This document shows positions 11,601 to 23,200 of a stretch of 64,000 nt of DNA, piece by piece. Where the stretch lies: NCBI RefSeq assembly GCF_029867415.1, contig NW_026705155.1, positions 992,001 to 1,056,000 of the forward strand. The letters run 5' to 3'. This DNA comes from Vicia villosa (Eukaryota > Streptophyta > Magnoliopsida > Fabales > Fabaceae). A program made the position numbers and the translations under genes. Every line of letters begins with the position of its first letter. Position 1 is the stretch's first letter. The notes below the pieces were generated by a model. The model was not told the origin of the DNA, did not search any database, and was given only the letters and a program-made list of their open reading frames with translations.

Positions 11601-12308
11601 ATTGTTGCCTGTTGCCTTTAATTGTACTAAATAGTCAAAGCCCCTCAATTCCGAGGATACCTAAAGCAATGTTGCCTTCAAAGTTATTGAAACTCCCTCG
11701 AGGTTGCCTTATAAAAGTAACTGTCCCAATTGCTAAGGTATCCTCGCATGATGCCTAAAAAGATTAATGACTATTATATCCTTCCCTTAGACTACCTGCC
11801 CTCTTTATGGTAGGGACAGTCTTGTGGCGAACGATTATTCTCGATGACCCGCACATCCAATTGAAAGACTTCTTGCCCTCTCATGGTATGGATAGACCCT
11901 TTCGCCCGAAAGACTTAAAGAACACGAAAGACTAACTTAGGGTAGGTAGTTCTCAAATTGCTTGCTCACAATTCAAACAGATTCAAAATACTTTTCACAC
12001 CTCTCTTTCCAAAACAATTTCAAAACAAGGCTACGCTTATTTACAAGCTAAAGTCCTTAACGAAATCTTTTTACTATTCACACATGACACTTTTCAAAAC
12101 AAACAAGTGAGCTAAGCAATTAAGAGCCCATGGATAACCATGGATGCAAAGGGTGCCTTACACCTTCCCTTTGTATAACCTACCCCCGAACTCAAAATCT
12201 TTCAAAGGTCTTTCCTGTTCTTTTTGCCTTTCCAATTGGATAAAATAAAAGTCGGTGGCGACTCTAGGTATCCTCACATTTCAAATAAAGTCAGTTCACC
12301 GTATTACA
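8684..12308 (+). repeat. Ogre A long terminal repeat, 3.6 kb
   Basis: It starts TGTCATACCCCAAAATTTGCC after a purine tract and ends ...CACCGTATTACA. The TATA box TATAAATA is at 9570-9577. A 45-bp unit beginning 'gatgcgcc' is duplicated in tandem at 11288 and 11333. Near the end, TGGCGACTC at 12256-12264 matches the first nine bases of an Ogre primer site although it lies inside the LTR. A tRNA-like module is at 10371-10452. The 3' boundary is inferred from the CA end and by comparison with LTR1; no primer site follows. Confidence 0.65.
10371..10452 (+). other. tRNA-like module in LTR of Ogre A
   Basis: TGGCTCAGTTGG (10372-10383) is a perfect RNA polymerase III A box. GGTTCGAACCC (10424-10434) is a perfect B box within a T-arm-like stem. 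Five T follow at 10448-10452. The block is close to tRNA length, but I cannot fold a full acceptor stem. It could be a tRNA-derived insertion, a SINE head, or an LTR-resident regulatory unit. Confidence 0.55.
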
Positions 12309-12633
12309 GGTTGAATATCCAGAAATGTCTGATACGAGGCTTGACCTTGTTGAGGGCTGGACTTGGTATTTTACTGATCTCTTTGAGAACCTACCCCTAA
12401 AATTCGAACCTCATGGATAAAATGAGTTGTTCTAAAATCCAAAGAGACAAAAAGTCTCGGCGGCTACGAACGACCCCGTGAGACCTTCTAGAACATACCA
12501 TTGGGAAGGGTAGGCACCCTTAGCCGTTACGTCGAACCTATGAACCTAGGGCTTATGTGCTTACGTGCTTATTATATATATGTGCAATTTATATACTGCG
12601 AATGCCTTGCATTTTAATTTTTGCAGGTGTTCC
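12309..12633 (+). mobile_element. Ogre 5'-leader-like sequence
   Basis: The stretch 'acgtcgaacctatgaacct' (12531-12549) closely matches 'acgtcgaacctaagaacct' in the Ogre B leader (18297-18315), so this is probably leader sequence. There is no primer-site match between 12308 and this block, so either the site was lost or a junction lies here. At about 12634 it passes directly into a 3'-UTR-type minisatellite, which implies that ORF1, gag and pol were deleted. Confidence 0.5.
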
Positions 12634-13323
12634 TACGCGTTCCCTGGCCTGCAATGACTCTATTTCCAAGACCATGTCCTTCCCACGAAGGGCATCTACA
12701 TTTATGCACGTTGATTGGCCTCTCGATGGCCATGAGACCTAGTGACTGTCATGAACGGTCACTCAGCGCCTATATCTACGCACTCCCTAGACTGTAGGGA
12801 CTTTCCTTATATATCCTTGTATTCTTACAACTACGTGTCCTTCCCACGAAGGACATCTTCGTTTACGCACGTCAATTGGCCTCTCGATGGCCATGCGATC
12901 TAGTGACTGTCTTGAACGGTCACTCCGTGCCTACGTCTACGCATTCCCTAGCCTATAGGGATTCTATTCCTAAAATCGCATCCTTCGCACGAAGGACATC
13001 TACATTTATGCACGTTGATTGGACTCACGATGGCCATGGGACTTAGTGACTGTCATGAACAGTCACCCCGTGCCTACATCTACGCATTCCCTAGCCTATA
13101 GGGATTCTAATTCCAAAATCACATCCTTCGTACGAAGGACATCTTTGTTAGCATACGTCGATTGGCCTCTCGATGGCCATGAGATCTAATGACTGTCTCG
13201 AACGGTCACCCCGTGCCTACGTCTACGCATTCCCTAGCCTGTAGGGACTCTATTTCTAAAATCGCATCATTCGTACGAAGGACATCTTTGTTAGCATACG
13301 TCAATTGGCCTCTCGATGGCCAT
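12634..13323 (+). repeat. Minisatellite, period 143 bp
   Basis: About 4.7 copies start at 12634, 12777, 12938, 13081 and 13224. One unit is 161 bases long, the others 143. Each carries 'tacgcattccctagcctata', 'acgaaggacatct', 'ggcctctcgatggccatg' (which contains a GGCC...GGCC inverted motif) and 'gaacggtcac'. There is no counterpart in front of the other minisatellite at 28400. The long reading frame through it is a by-product of the repeats. Confidence 0.8.
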
Positions 13324-13915
13324 GCCTTCAGTGGAACGTTGGTATGTGTTATCGTCAGTGGTACGGCGGTACATCTCTTTCATCGTCAGTGGTACGTCGA
13401 TGAATCATCTTTTTTATATAATCAGTGGTACGGTGGTATATCTCTTCATACCTTTAGTGGAACGTTGGTATGTGTTATCATCAGTGGTACGGCGGTACAT
13501 CTCTTTCATCGTCAGTGGTACGTCGATGAATCATCTCTTTTTTATATCATCAGTGGTACGGTGATATATCTCCTCATGCCTTCAGTGGAACGTTGGTATG
13601 TGTTATCGTCAGTGGTACGGCGGTACATCTCTTTCATCGTCAGTGGTACGTCGATGAATCATCTTTTTTATATCATCAGTGGTACGGTGGTATATCTCCT
13701 CATGCCTTCAGTGGAACGTTGGTATGTGTTATCGTCAGTGGTACGGCGGTACATCTCTTTCATCGTCAGTGGTACGTCGATGAATCATCTCTTTTTTATA
13801 TCATCAGTGGTACGGTGGTATGTCTCCTCATGCCTTCAGTGGAACGTTGGTATGTGTTATCGTCAGTGGTACGGCGGTACATCTCTTCATATCATCAGTG
13901 GTACGATGGTATGTT
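13324..13915 (+). repeat. Higher-order minisatellite, 126-128 bp (left copy)
   Basis: About 4.5 copies are marked by GTGGAACGTTGG at 13331, 13457, 13585, 13711 and 13839. Each unit is built from four diverged sub-units of roughly 24-38 bases around 'cagtggtacg'. The unit length is near a multiple of three and lacks stops, so long spurious ORFs run through it. It lies in the 3' UTR of the unit preceding LTR1. Confidence 0.85.
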
Positions 13916-14322
13916 TTCCGTTAACGGAAGAATGGCATTCTGATTCAGGATGCATATTTTCTCATCCCCAGTGAAAGAGGATGCACCTTTTCTCATCTCC
14001 AGCGAAAGGTGATGCTTTAACCTCTCTGGTGCGAAATGTTTTCCCCAAAGAAGTTTCTTTTCCCACCAAAGTTTCGTCTCTCCAACAAAGCCTGGCCTTC
14101 CCTAGTGGAGTTGTGCCAGCAAGACATTTGTTTTCCCCAGTGGAGTTCCTTTTGCTCCCCGGTGTTGTCGCGTTCTATTCTCATCATATACATTCATTAA
14201 ACATTCCATAGCATCTTAGGTTCAAAAATTGTGTTTTATATATTTAAGTCTCTTCGATTTCGTCAAAACGAAGATTTCCAATCATCGTATCTCCGAATCG
14301 AAGAAACTTAAATAGGGGCATC
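13916..14322 (+). mobile_element. Ogre 3' UTR end and polypurine tract before LTR1
   Basis: Non-coding sequence nearly identical to 29380-29790 ends in AAATAGGGGCATC directly before LTR1. A 5' LTR should have host flank here, so this LTR has internal sequence of another unit on its left. See the tandem-array finding. Confidence 0.75.
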
Positions 14323-17300
14323 TGTCATACCCCAATTTTTGACCCTAAGATCACACATCATTTGCATAACAATCATCAATCAAGAAGTTTCAACTTAGAG
14401 TTCTACCAGTGATGTTGTGCTCAATTCATCTGCAAGGGAATCATCGAGCACCCATGTTTTAGTCTTGTATATATTGTTTTACTAACCAAAATACCAAAAA
14501 TATTGCCTTGTGCTTTTGTATGTTTGTGTTTTGTAGGTATCAAGTCAAAATATCCATCAAAAGGAGCATTTTTCAACATTTTCACTATGCAAATCGATTT
14601 GCATAAGGTGTAAATCGATTTACACAACTGTTTCTGCACCAGATTTGCTTCTGCCATCAGTGCAAATCGATTTGCATAAGACAGCAATCGATTTGCATAA
14701 CTGTTTTTGCCCCAGATTTTGCCTTTTTTCAGCAATGTAAATAGATTTGCTTAAAGTGTAAATCGATTGCACCAGTGCGAATTTGGAAAAATGAAGCCAA
14801 ATTTCAACTTTTTGAAGTGTTGACATCATTTGCAAGCATGGGAAGCATGACTTAGTTCTTACATTTGATTCTCTACATCATTTAATCATAAACCCTCATG
14901 TGATTGCATCAAGACCATTGGATTTCATTTTTGGCTCCAAATCCTTTTCCCAAGCCTAATTCTATTTTCCAATCCTAACTCCAAGCCACAAAATTTCCCA
15001 AGCCTAATTACTATAAATTGAGGCATTCCCCTCCTCATTTTTCAAGCTTTGATAGCCAAGAAAACTCTTGCTCTTTCTCTCCTCACCTCTTCCAAACCCC
15101 TCACTCAAAGCTCTCATTTCTTCCACACAAATTAGTGAGTCGCATCTTGAACCTCACTAATTTAGAGCTAAACCTCAACATAAACACTACTTTTCTTCAT
15201 CAATTGTGACAGATCAAGGCTTGTGGTTGTGTGTTCTTGAAGAAGATTCAAAGTTTGTGAAAGATTTGGTAAAATTCTAGATCCATTCCATAATTCAAGA
15301 TGTGATCCATTGTTGTTTATGCTTGATGCACCTTTGGTGCTACATTGATGTGTTTTGCTGGCTTACTTGATACATTTTCGTGCACAAATTGATCCAAGAT
15401 CACAAGGTGTTTGGTTTTATGTTTAAACAAGTTTTCTTCTCTTTATTTGCTGTTTTTTTTGAAAACTGTGTTGTGCAAATCGATTTACATCTGGTGCAAA
15501 TCGATTTACATAACTGAAAAACTACGCAGATTTGAAAACAGAGTTATGCAAATCGATTTACACTCTGTGCAAATCGATTTACATCTGGGAAGAATGCTTG
15601 TTTTTGTGATTTTTGACTTGTTTTTGGTTCTAACTCATCTTCTACTCCATTCTTTTGATATTTTCTTTGAATCACAAGTTAGAGGCCTAATTTCTCTCTA
15701 ATTTCAATGGACTTAGGGCGTCGATAGGATGAGAATCCAAATCCGCAAAATTATGTGATTGAAATTATGGATGAAAGGAGCTTTTAATGTGGTTCCATCT
15801 TTTGTTTCTCTTTATTTTGATCGATGAAAGTCTTAATACCTTGAGAATTCTTATGGATTCTTGGTAAAGACTAGATCACTCACCATTTTTCTTTTCGCGC
15901 GGTATTGCTTTCGGAAAACGATCTACATATCGTTCTTCTCGCATGCATTAGCATATAAAGTTTTGACCGGCCTCGTTGTAGGGTGATTTCTACATAAATC
16001 ACTTGGCGATCTGCTTAACATAGCGCAATATTTCGTGTCCCGAATCAAAAAGATCAAATATGGAAGAGAATTGTATGCGTTTGATTTAAGACTTATGGAG
16101 GTTTATCGTGTAGTCGCTATGATTTTATCAAGCTTCTGATAAATTTCTATTGAATTTAAATCCGAGTACATCCTTCACTCACCATCGATCTTCATTACTA
16201 ACTTTGATAACATACTTGACAAGTTTCAAGATGGTTATCTTTAACATCTAACAATTGACTTTAATTTCTGCACTTTATTATATTGCTCTTTATATTTCTC
16301 GCTTTATCGCTTTATTTTATCATTTCATCATATTTACATTCCGCTATTTTCTCTTTGTCCATTTGGACATTTATATTCCGCTATTTTCTCTTTGTCCATT
16401 TGGACGCTATGTTTATGCTTCCGCTATTTTTCTTTTGTCCACTTGGACCATACTTTACTTTTATGCTAAAACACTAATAAATAACAAAAATCTAAAAAAC
16501 ACCTAAGGCTCTCTTTTGGACTATTGGTTACTATCCCTAGCATTTTGGAGATTCGGACTTATGGACTTAGTACCTCTGGACCCTCATGATATTGTTACTC
16601 TGTTGTTATTCTGTCTGTCTGGCATTGGATTGTTGTTTGTTTGTGTGTGCAGGTATTTCCTTGAAAGCCCTTGATGGTTAATTCCAAGGCATTGATATAA
16701 GGATTTTACCCGAAAACAGCCGTTACTCTGCCCGATTTTCGTCAGAATTTTAATGTGCTTAATGCGAAGTGGTGCTAAGATAATATGTTCATCTGGATCC
16801 CCAAGTGTTAAATGTGTTGGTATTGATAAGTCCAAAGGAAGGGAAATCTTCCTTGACTCATAATGTCAAGTGTTGGCTTCTTATTTTGGTTAGACCGTTT
16901 CTTTCCTTAGCTTTTATTTTACGCAATAGGATAGCCTCTTCATCTCCTTCCCATTCTTAAATTTTCAAAATCTTCTCCCTTTTTCAAAAACCTTCTTATG
17001 TTAGCAAACCTTTTCAAAACCTTTTCTTAAAATATCTTTTGCCCTTAGTGGCCTTTTCCTCTTTTCTTCAAAAGTTTAGACACTATTAATTGTCGAAACG
17101 AGTGGTTATACCCCACGATTTTGAAATTGATTGATATAATGAGATCTTTTCCGCGTGAGAGAGCTAGTGGCATACTCGTCGATTTTATCCGAGTTGGAGC
17201 CCTTCTTTCATTAGCGATGCAAAGAACTCGTTTGTTCTCATGCTCAAGATCAATGGCTGAGTATTTCTCTCCAACGACGATAAAGTGTTTATTCGTTTTA

Positions 17301-17671
17301 AAAACGTTTTCCCTTTTAAGCGGAACTACATTAGCTCTGACTTCTCCATTGCACCGAGGAGGTATGTAGGCACAAGACTTAACGTCTTGCCGAGCTTATT
17401 TTAAAAATAAAACAAACCGTTTTTTAGCACACACGACACAGATTTTCAAAAAGGTTCCTGTGGAGTACCACAGATATGAGGGGTGCTTAAAACCTTCCCC
17501 TTGTATAATCAACACCCGAACCTGAGTTCTCTTTCTTGTTTTAAAAACAAAACTTTGGGTTTTTCGTTCTTTTCCCTTTTCCTTTGAAAAAATAAAGCGC
17601 GGTGGCGATTTCAAACGAAATATTGATTCGAGTCAATCCTATGGCTTCGATATCAGATTTTCCCCGCTACA
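14323..17671 (+). repeat. LTR1 of Ogre B, 3.35 kb
   Basis: It begins TGTCATACCCC and ends ...CCCCGCTACA. The TATA box is at 15013-15019, so U3 is about 0.7 kb and R-U5 about 2.6 kb. Many copies of the palindrome AAATCGATTT occur (14591, 14612, 14664, 15478, 15498, 15550, 15571, plus variants). An AATAAA lies near 17591, followed by TGGCGA at 17603-17608, a partial echo of the primer site. Confidence 0.9.
15013..15019 (+). promoter_or_regulatory. TATA box of LTR1
   Basis: TATAAAT stands in a plant-promoter-like setting and is followed by a C/T-rich leader. The same element lies at the matching place in LTR2 (near 30482). Other families here have TATA boxes at 9570 and 36656. Confidence 0.6.
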
Positions 17672-17677
17672 AAAAAA

Positions 17678-17696
17678 TGGCGACTTCATTGGGGAT
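17678..17696 (+). promoter_or_regulatory. Primer binding site (tRNA-Arg) of Ogre B
   Basis: TGGCGACTTCATTGGGGAT starts six bases after LTR1. Two positions differ from a full match to the 3' end of a tRNA-Arg. The second unit has TGGCGACTTCACTGGGGAT at 33147-33165, with one fewer mismatch. Confidence 0.8.
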
Positions 17697-18466
17697 CCAG
17701 TTTTAAGTGTGTTAAGCCTATTTTTGTTTATCTGTGTGTTTTATTTGTATATACTGTTGTGTGCTTTGTTTGTTTACCTTCTTTTTTTTCTTTTTTGGTG
17801 CTCGATGGTTCCTCTGTGATGAGATAAAGTTCTAACCCGAACGTTGGTGAGTAACTTGAGATAGGAGGTGGTAAGACCAATAGTCGCATGTCAGGAGCAA
17901 TCCTTACCATGAGCGTCATATGGTGGAACCCCAATCAGTGGAGGCCTCATGGAAGGTAGTTGAGGTTGTTACGAACCATCATGATAACGCTATTACTTTC
18001 AATAGTGAGTGTCCGTAGAAGCTGAATGGCCTAGAACCCTTTTAACCAATCTAAGCCTTTTAGGATGTATTGCAGAAACAAGATCAAGTACCAATTTGAG
18101 CTTGTTGTCATGCGATACTACGCTCAGACGAGGTCTTTTCGGGCATATTGTTGGCGCCCATGAGCAATTGTGCGTGCCGGTACTATCTGATAGAAGATTG
18201 AAAACTCTGGGAACCTTTGTAGAACCCGATTGGCAGGTACAAAACTCCTTAGATCACGCCTTGTGGGATGGGTAGACCCATGGCTCCATGCTCGTGACGT
18301 CGAACCTAAGAACCTGGACTATGTGATTTTGTGTGATTTGCTGTGATCTTGTGTGCTCTTGATTGTGGTTGATGCATAAACCATGCATTCATGCATTCAT
18401 AAAAATGACATTCACAAATGGTTTTCAAGGAACTTAGAGACATTTTTTGTAAACATCACAGGTACC
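17697..18466 (+). mobile_element. Ogre B 5' leader
   Basis: Non-coding leader between the primer site and ORF1. It is nearly identical to 33166-33936 of the second unit. No convincing ORF was seen; the 88-codon frame at 18009 is interrupted by context and also occurs in the second unit only because the leader is duplicated. Confidence 0.7.
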
Positions 18467-19996
18467 ATGGTTCAAAAGAGAAGCATCAAGAAGTACACTT
18501 TCAGGAATTCAAGTGCAAAAGAATTGAAAGAGCTAGCAACTTTGGTTCCTAATCTTGACAACTTCAAAAGCCGTTATGGGAAATTGATCTCTATCTTGAA
18601 GACCAAAGTGGAAAAGGGGATTCTTGAGACTCTTGTGCAGTTTTATGACCCGATGTATCATTGTTTCACCTTTCCTGATTATCAGCTTATGCCCACTTTG
18701 GAGGAGTATTCTTATTGGATTGGTTTGCCAGTAACGAATGACATACCGTTTAGTGGTCTGGAGAAAGAGCCTCAGGTTGATGAGATAGCAGAACTTCTTC
18801 AGTTGAAAATATCAGATGTGAAAGCAAACATGACCAAAAAAGGAGGAATTTGGTGGTTGACTTCTAAGTTCTTGATTGGAAAGGCTTCTATGTTGGCTAG
18901 TAAAGGAAGTATGATTGCTTTTGAGACATTTTTGGCCTTGCTCATCTATGGTTTGATACTCTTTCCCAACATTGACAATTTTGTCGATGTTAATGCGATT
19001 CGGATCTTCATGATTGGGAATCCTGTACCTACTTTGCTTGGGGACACTTATCATTCCATTCACCATAGGAATGATAAGAAAGGTGGACTTATCAACTGTT
19101 GCACTCCTTTGCTCTATAAGTGGTTTATTTCGCACTTACCTCAGACTAAGAATTTCTTGAACAATCCTGATGGTCTCTCATGGTCTCAGAAGATCATGCC
19201 TCTTACTAATGGGAATATCCATTGGTACAATCCTGCTTATGACATTGGTGAGATTATTGATCGTTGTGGAGAATTCCCTAATGTACCTCTTCTTGGTATA
19301 CAAGGAGGAATTACCTACAACCCCATTCTTGCAAGGCGTCAATTTTGCTATCCCATGAAGGAGCGACCCGCTAGTATTCTTGTGTCAGGGATCTTCTATC
19401 TTAATCAAGATGGAAATTCAGATATGAGAAATCGGTTTGTGCGTGCTTGGCACCATGTTGATAGGAAGAGACATTTGGGAACGAAACAATGTGTTGCTCT
19501 CAAAGACTACACTGATTGGGTTCAAGCTAGAGCTCATACTTTTCAGATGCCTTATTTACTCGAGGAGCCTTCTCTACTCATTACTCCACCTTTGTCTTCC
19601 ACTATTCCTGTCGAAAGTAGTGAGGGGCATCTAGAGCTCGTGGCTAAGATGAGATTGGAAAGAGACGCTTGGGAGAAGAAGTTTCATGCTTTGGAAATGG
19701 AGAATAAAGAGTTGAAGATACATTTGAAAGAAAAGGATGAAATGCTTGATATACAAGATGGTTGGTTGATGGAAAAGGATGATCAAATCCGTCATCAAGA
19801 AGAGTTGCTTCAACAACATGGTGAAAAGCGAAAGAGACAACAAGAAGATTCAGTTGCATGGAAGGAAGTTGCTGATAAGCTGATGGTCGAGAATGCTCAT
19901 TTGAAGGCCTTTTATGAAGATGAGTTGGAGAAGCTCCGTAGGAAGCTGCAGAGAGGAGTTGAATCTTCATCAGAAGTGTTCCCTTCTAGTTTCTAA
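18467..19996 (+). CDS. Ogre ORF1 protein (unknown function)
   Basis: This is the additional ORF that Ogre elements carry between leader and gag. The frame opens at 18383, but the ATG at 18467 in the context ACCATGG, giving 509 residues, is the more likely start. The N-terminal two thirds form a globular region with 'TLEEYSYWIGLPV' near residue 83, a type of sequence found in many plant proteins annotated only as domains of unknown function. Residues about 389-495 are highly charged and heptad-like, predicting a coiled coil. No enzyme motif, zinc knuckle or membrane segment was recognised. Function in the element is unknown. The same ORF starts again at 33937 in the second unit and is cut there. 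Confidence 0.8.
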   Translation: MVQKRSIKKYTFRNSSAKELKELATLVPNLDNFKSRYGKLISILKTKVEKGILETLVQFYDPMYHCFTFPDYQLMPTLEEYSYWIGLPVTNDIPFSGLEKEPQVDEIAELLQLKISDVKANMTKKGGIWWLTSKFLIGKASMLASKGSMIAFETFLALLIYGLILFPNIDNFVDVNAIRIFMIGNPVPTLLGDTYHSIHHRNDKKGGLINCCTPLLYKWFISHLPQTKNFLNNPDGLSWSQKIMPLTNGNIHWYNPAYDIGEIIDRCGEFPNVPLLGIQGGITYNPILARRQFCYPMKERPASILVSGIFYLNQDGNSDMRNRFVRAWHHVDRKRHLGTKQCVALKDYTDWVQARAHTFQMPYLLEEPSLLITPPLSSTIPVESSEGHLELVAKMRLERDAWEKKFHALEMENKELKIHLKEKDEMLDIQDGWLMEKDDQIRHQEELLQQHGEKRKRQQEDSVAWKEVADKLMVENAHLKAFYEDELEKLRRKLQRGVESSSEVFPSSF

Positions 19997-20288
19997 CTTT
20001 TCCTTTGTTTTGTAATTTTGGATCTTTGAATCCTTTTGTAAGCTTTTCTATTACTAATGAAAGAATATTGTTATGTTTTATGTTGTTTTTGCTAATGTTT
20101 ACAATTAATGTCTTAAAGTTCCTTGAAAACCAATAATAATAAAAATCATTTGCATTGCATTTCATGCATCATTCTGCATTTTGGTCTTGCTTCCGAGAGT
20201 ATTCCCGAGGTCTTATTCAGTGTTCTTCATACAGAATTGAATCAAGCTGTCTCACCGGTATAATACTCGAGCTAACTGCAAGAAGAAG
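19997..20288 (+). other. ORF1-gag spacer
   Basis: Non-coding AT-rich sequence of about 290 bases joins ORF1 to gag. The two ORFs are in different frames. How gag-pol is translated downstream of ORF1 is not visible from the sequence. There is no obvious splice or slippery site. Confidence 0.5.
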
Positions 20289-23200
20289 ATGGAAGGTCTT
20301 GAACAAGAGAATCGTGAGCTACGTGAAGAGGTTGTTACTTTGAGATCTGGTGTGGATCGTCTCACGGCTCTAGTTGAGACGTTGATGGCTGCTCAGAATC
20401 AGAATCAGAATCAAGTTCCTCCTCCCAATGCCCAAGCTCAGGGTCAGACCACTATGATTTCTGAAATTGCTGCTACAACCATTCCTGCTGTTCCTGTTGG
20501 TGCTACTCAGCAACGTATGCCTAATGGATATCCCTGGGGCATGCCTGAAGATTATTTGTCTGTTCCTGAGATGACTCGTCCGTTGACTCCTGTTATGGTC
20601 AACACGTCCCCTGTTGTTCATACTGGTCCTTTTGTCCCAGAGCCCATTTATGATGCTGCTCCAAGTGAAATTCATGACAGAATGGATGGTTTCCAAGATC
20701 AGTTTGAAGAATTGCAGAAAGAAATGAAAGCTCTGCGTGGGAAAGAACTGTTTGGAAAGAATGTGCATGATCTCTGCCTTGTTCCTAATGTGAAAGTACC
20801 TGCTAAGTTCAAACTGCCTGAATTTGAGAAGTATAAGGGAAATTCCTGTCCTCAGGCACATCTGGTGATGTATGTAAGGAAGATGTCCACTCACACTGAT
20901 GATCAACGTCTGTTGATCCACTACTTCCAAGACAGTTTGACTGGAGCTGCTTCTAAGTGGTATATGGGCCTTGATAGCACCCATATTCGCACTTTTAATG
21001 ACTTAGCTAAGGCGTTTGTGAAGCAATACAAGTATAATGTGGACATGGCTCCTGATAGAGATCAATTGCGAGCTATGATGCAGAAAGAAAAGGAATCCTT
21101 CAAGGAATATGCTCAGAGATGGCGTGAGGTTGCCGCCCAAGTGATTCCTCCGATGGAAGAAAAAGAGATGACTAAGATTTTTCTGAAAACTCTTGGTCCG
21201 TTTTATTATGAAAAGATGATTGCAAGTGCTCCTGTAGACTTCACCGAAATGGTGGGTATGGGTGTCAGGTTGGAAGAAGCTGTGCGAGAAGGTCGTCTGG
21301 TTCGGAATGACAATTCGTCTGGTGGTGCGAAGAAGTATGGTTCTTCATTTCAGAAGAAGAAGGAATCAGATGCTAATGCTGTTTCTCATGGGAGAAATAG
21401 TCGATTCAGAAATCAATCTCAACAAGTGGCGTCAGTAACTCCTGTTGTGAATTTGGTGCCTGTAGCCCCTGTTAATCAACAACCAGCAAGGCGGAATCCG
21501 TATCCTCGTGTTAATATTGATCCTATCCCTATGACGTACACAGAGCTGTATCCTGCTCTAATTCATAAGAAGCTGGTTCAACCAAGGTCACCGCCTCCCG
21601 TTCCAGAGAAACTCCCTTGGTGGTACAAAGCTGATGCCACTTGTGCTTTTCATCAGAATGCTCCTGGGCATGATTTGGAAAACTGTTGGTCCTTAAAGAA
21701 TGAAGTTCAGAGATTGGTCCGTTCTGGAATGCTTTCTTTCCGTGATATTGGCCCAAATGTGCAGAACAACCCACTGCCGACTCATGAAGCATCTGCTGTG
21801 AATATGGTGCATGGATGCCCTGGGAAGTATAAGATTTATCGTGTGGAACACATCAGAGGATCGTTGATAGAGATGCATGCCACTCTGTGTGAGTATAGTC
21901 ATTATGAGCATAATCATGCTGCTTGTAGGATTTGTTCAGTTAATCCTCGAGGGTGTTACGTTGTGAAAAGAGATTTACAAGAGATGATAGATCAAAGGCT
22001 CATTGAGATTCTGAGGGATAGAGATGAAGATGATGTCAATGTGATTGAACCATGCTTTGAAATTCCGGAATGTGTAGAGATCGGTTACTATGGCAAAGCT
22101 GCTGTGGAACCTCTTGTGATATGTTTGCCTAGATCTGTACCTTATAGTTCTGACAAAGCTATACCTTACAGATACAATGCCACCATGTTGGAAGATGGAA
22201 AAGAAGTCGAGATTAAGTCTCTGTCTTCTCTTGAGAATATAGCAGATGTTAGTAGAGTGACTAGAAGTGGACGAGTTTTTACTCAACCTCAAGCAGTTGT
22301 GGACGTCCAGAGGAATCCTACTCAAGTGCTTGTGAATGATGTGTCAAAAGGGAATGATGGGTCATCTTCAGGAAAGAAGATGGATGAGATTTTGAAACTT
22401 ATCAAGATGAGTGATTATAAGATTGTGGATCAATTGCATCGTACTCCGTACAAGATCTCTATAATGGAGCTGCTGACGAGTTCTCCTGCTCATAGGGATT
22501 CTTTAATGAAGATACTTGATCAAGCCTTTGTGGATCACGATGTGACGCTGGATCAGTTTAATGGGGTTGTGAGTAATATCACTGCATGTAACAATTTGAG
22601 CTTCAGTGATGAAGATTTGCCTGAGGAAGGAAGAAATCATAATTTGGCTTTGCACATATCTGTCAGTTGCAAAGAGGACTCAATGTCTAATGTGTTGATT
22701 GATACTGGATCATCTCTGAATGTCATGCCTAAATCCACTCTTGCTAAGTTGTCTTATGGTGGCACACCAATGAGATTTAGTAATGTGATTGTCAAGGCTT
22801 TTGATGGATCGAAGAAATCAGTGGTTGGAGAGGTTGATTTGCCTATTGGTATTGGACCATTTGTCTTCAAGATTACTTTTCAAGTGATGGACATTTTCCC
22901 TGCATATAGTTGCTTATTGGGACGCCCATGGATCCATGAGGCTGGGGCAGTTACTTCGACTCTCCACCAAAAGTTGAATTTTGTGAAAGATGGAAAGATG
23001 GTCGTTGTGAATGGAGAACAAGCTTTGCTGATTAGTCATCTCTCTTCGTTCCGAACCATAGAGGCTGATGAAGTAGTCATTGGAACTGCATTCCAAGCCC
23101 TGTCTGTTAATGATGAATTCAAAAAGGACGAAGCTTCCATTGCCTCCTTCAAAGATGCTCAACTAGTGGTTCAGAATGGACATTCAGGAGTTTGGGGACA

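Noticed and set aside
13189..13974. Long overlapping ORFs (up to 261 codons) rich in 'SGT' and 'RWYV' repeats
   Set aside because: They are by-products of minisatellites whose unit length is near a multiple of three and lacks stops. All frames show the same effect, and the sister copy at 28366-29480 behaves alike. No protein-like content.
20370..20984. 204-codon ORF antisense to gag
   Set aside because: It is a shadow of the gag-pro frame on the other strand, with no start context or domain.
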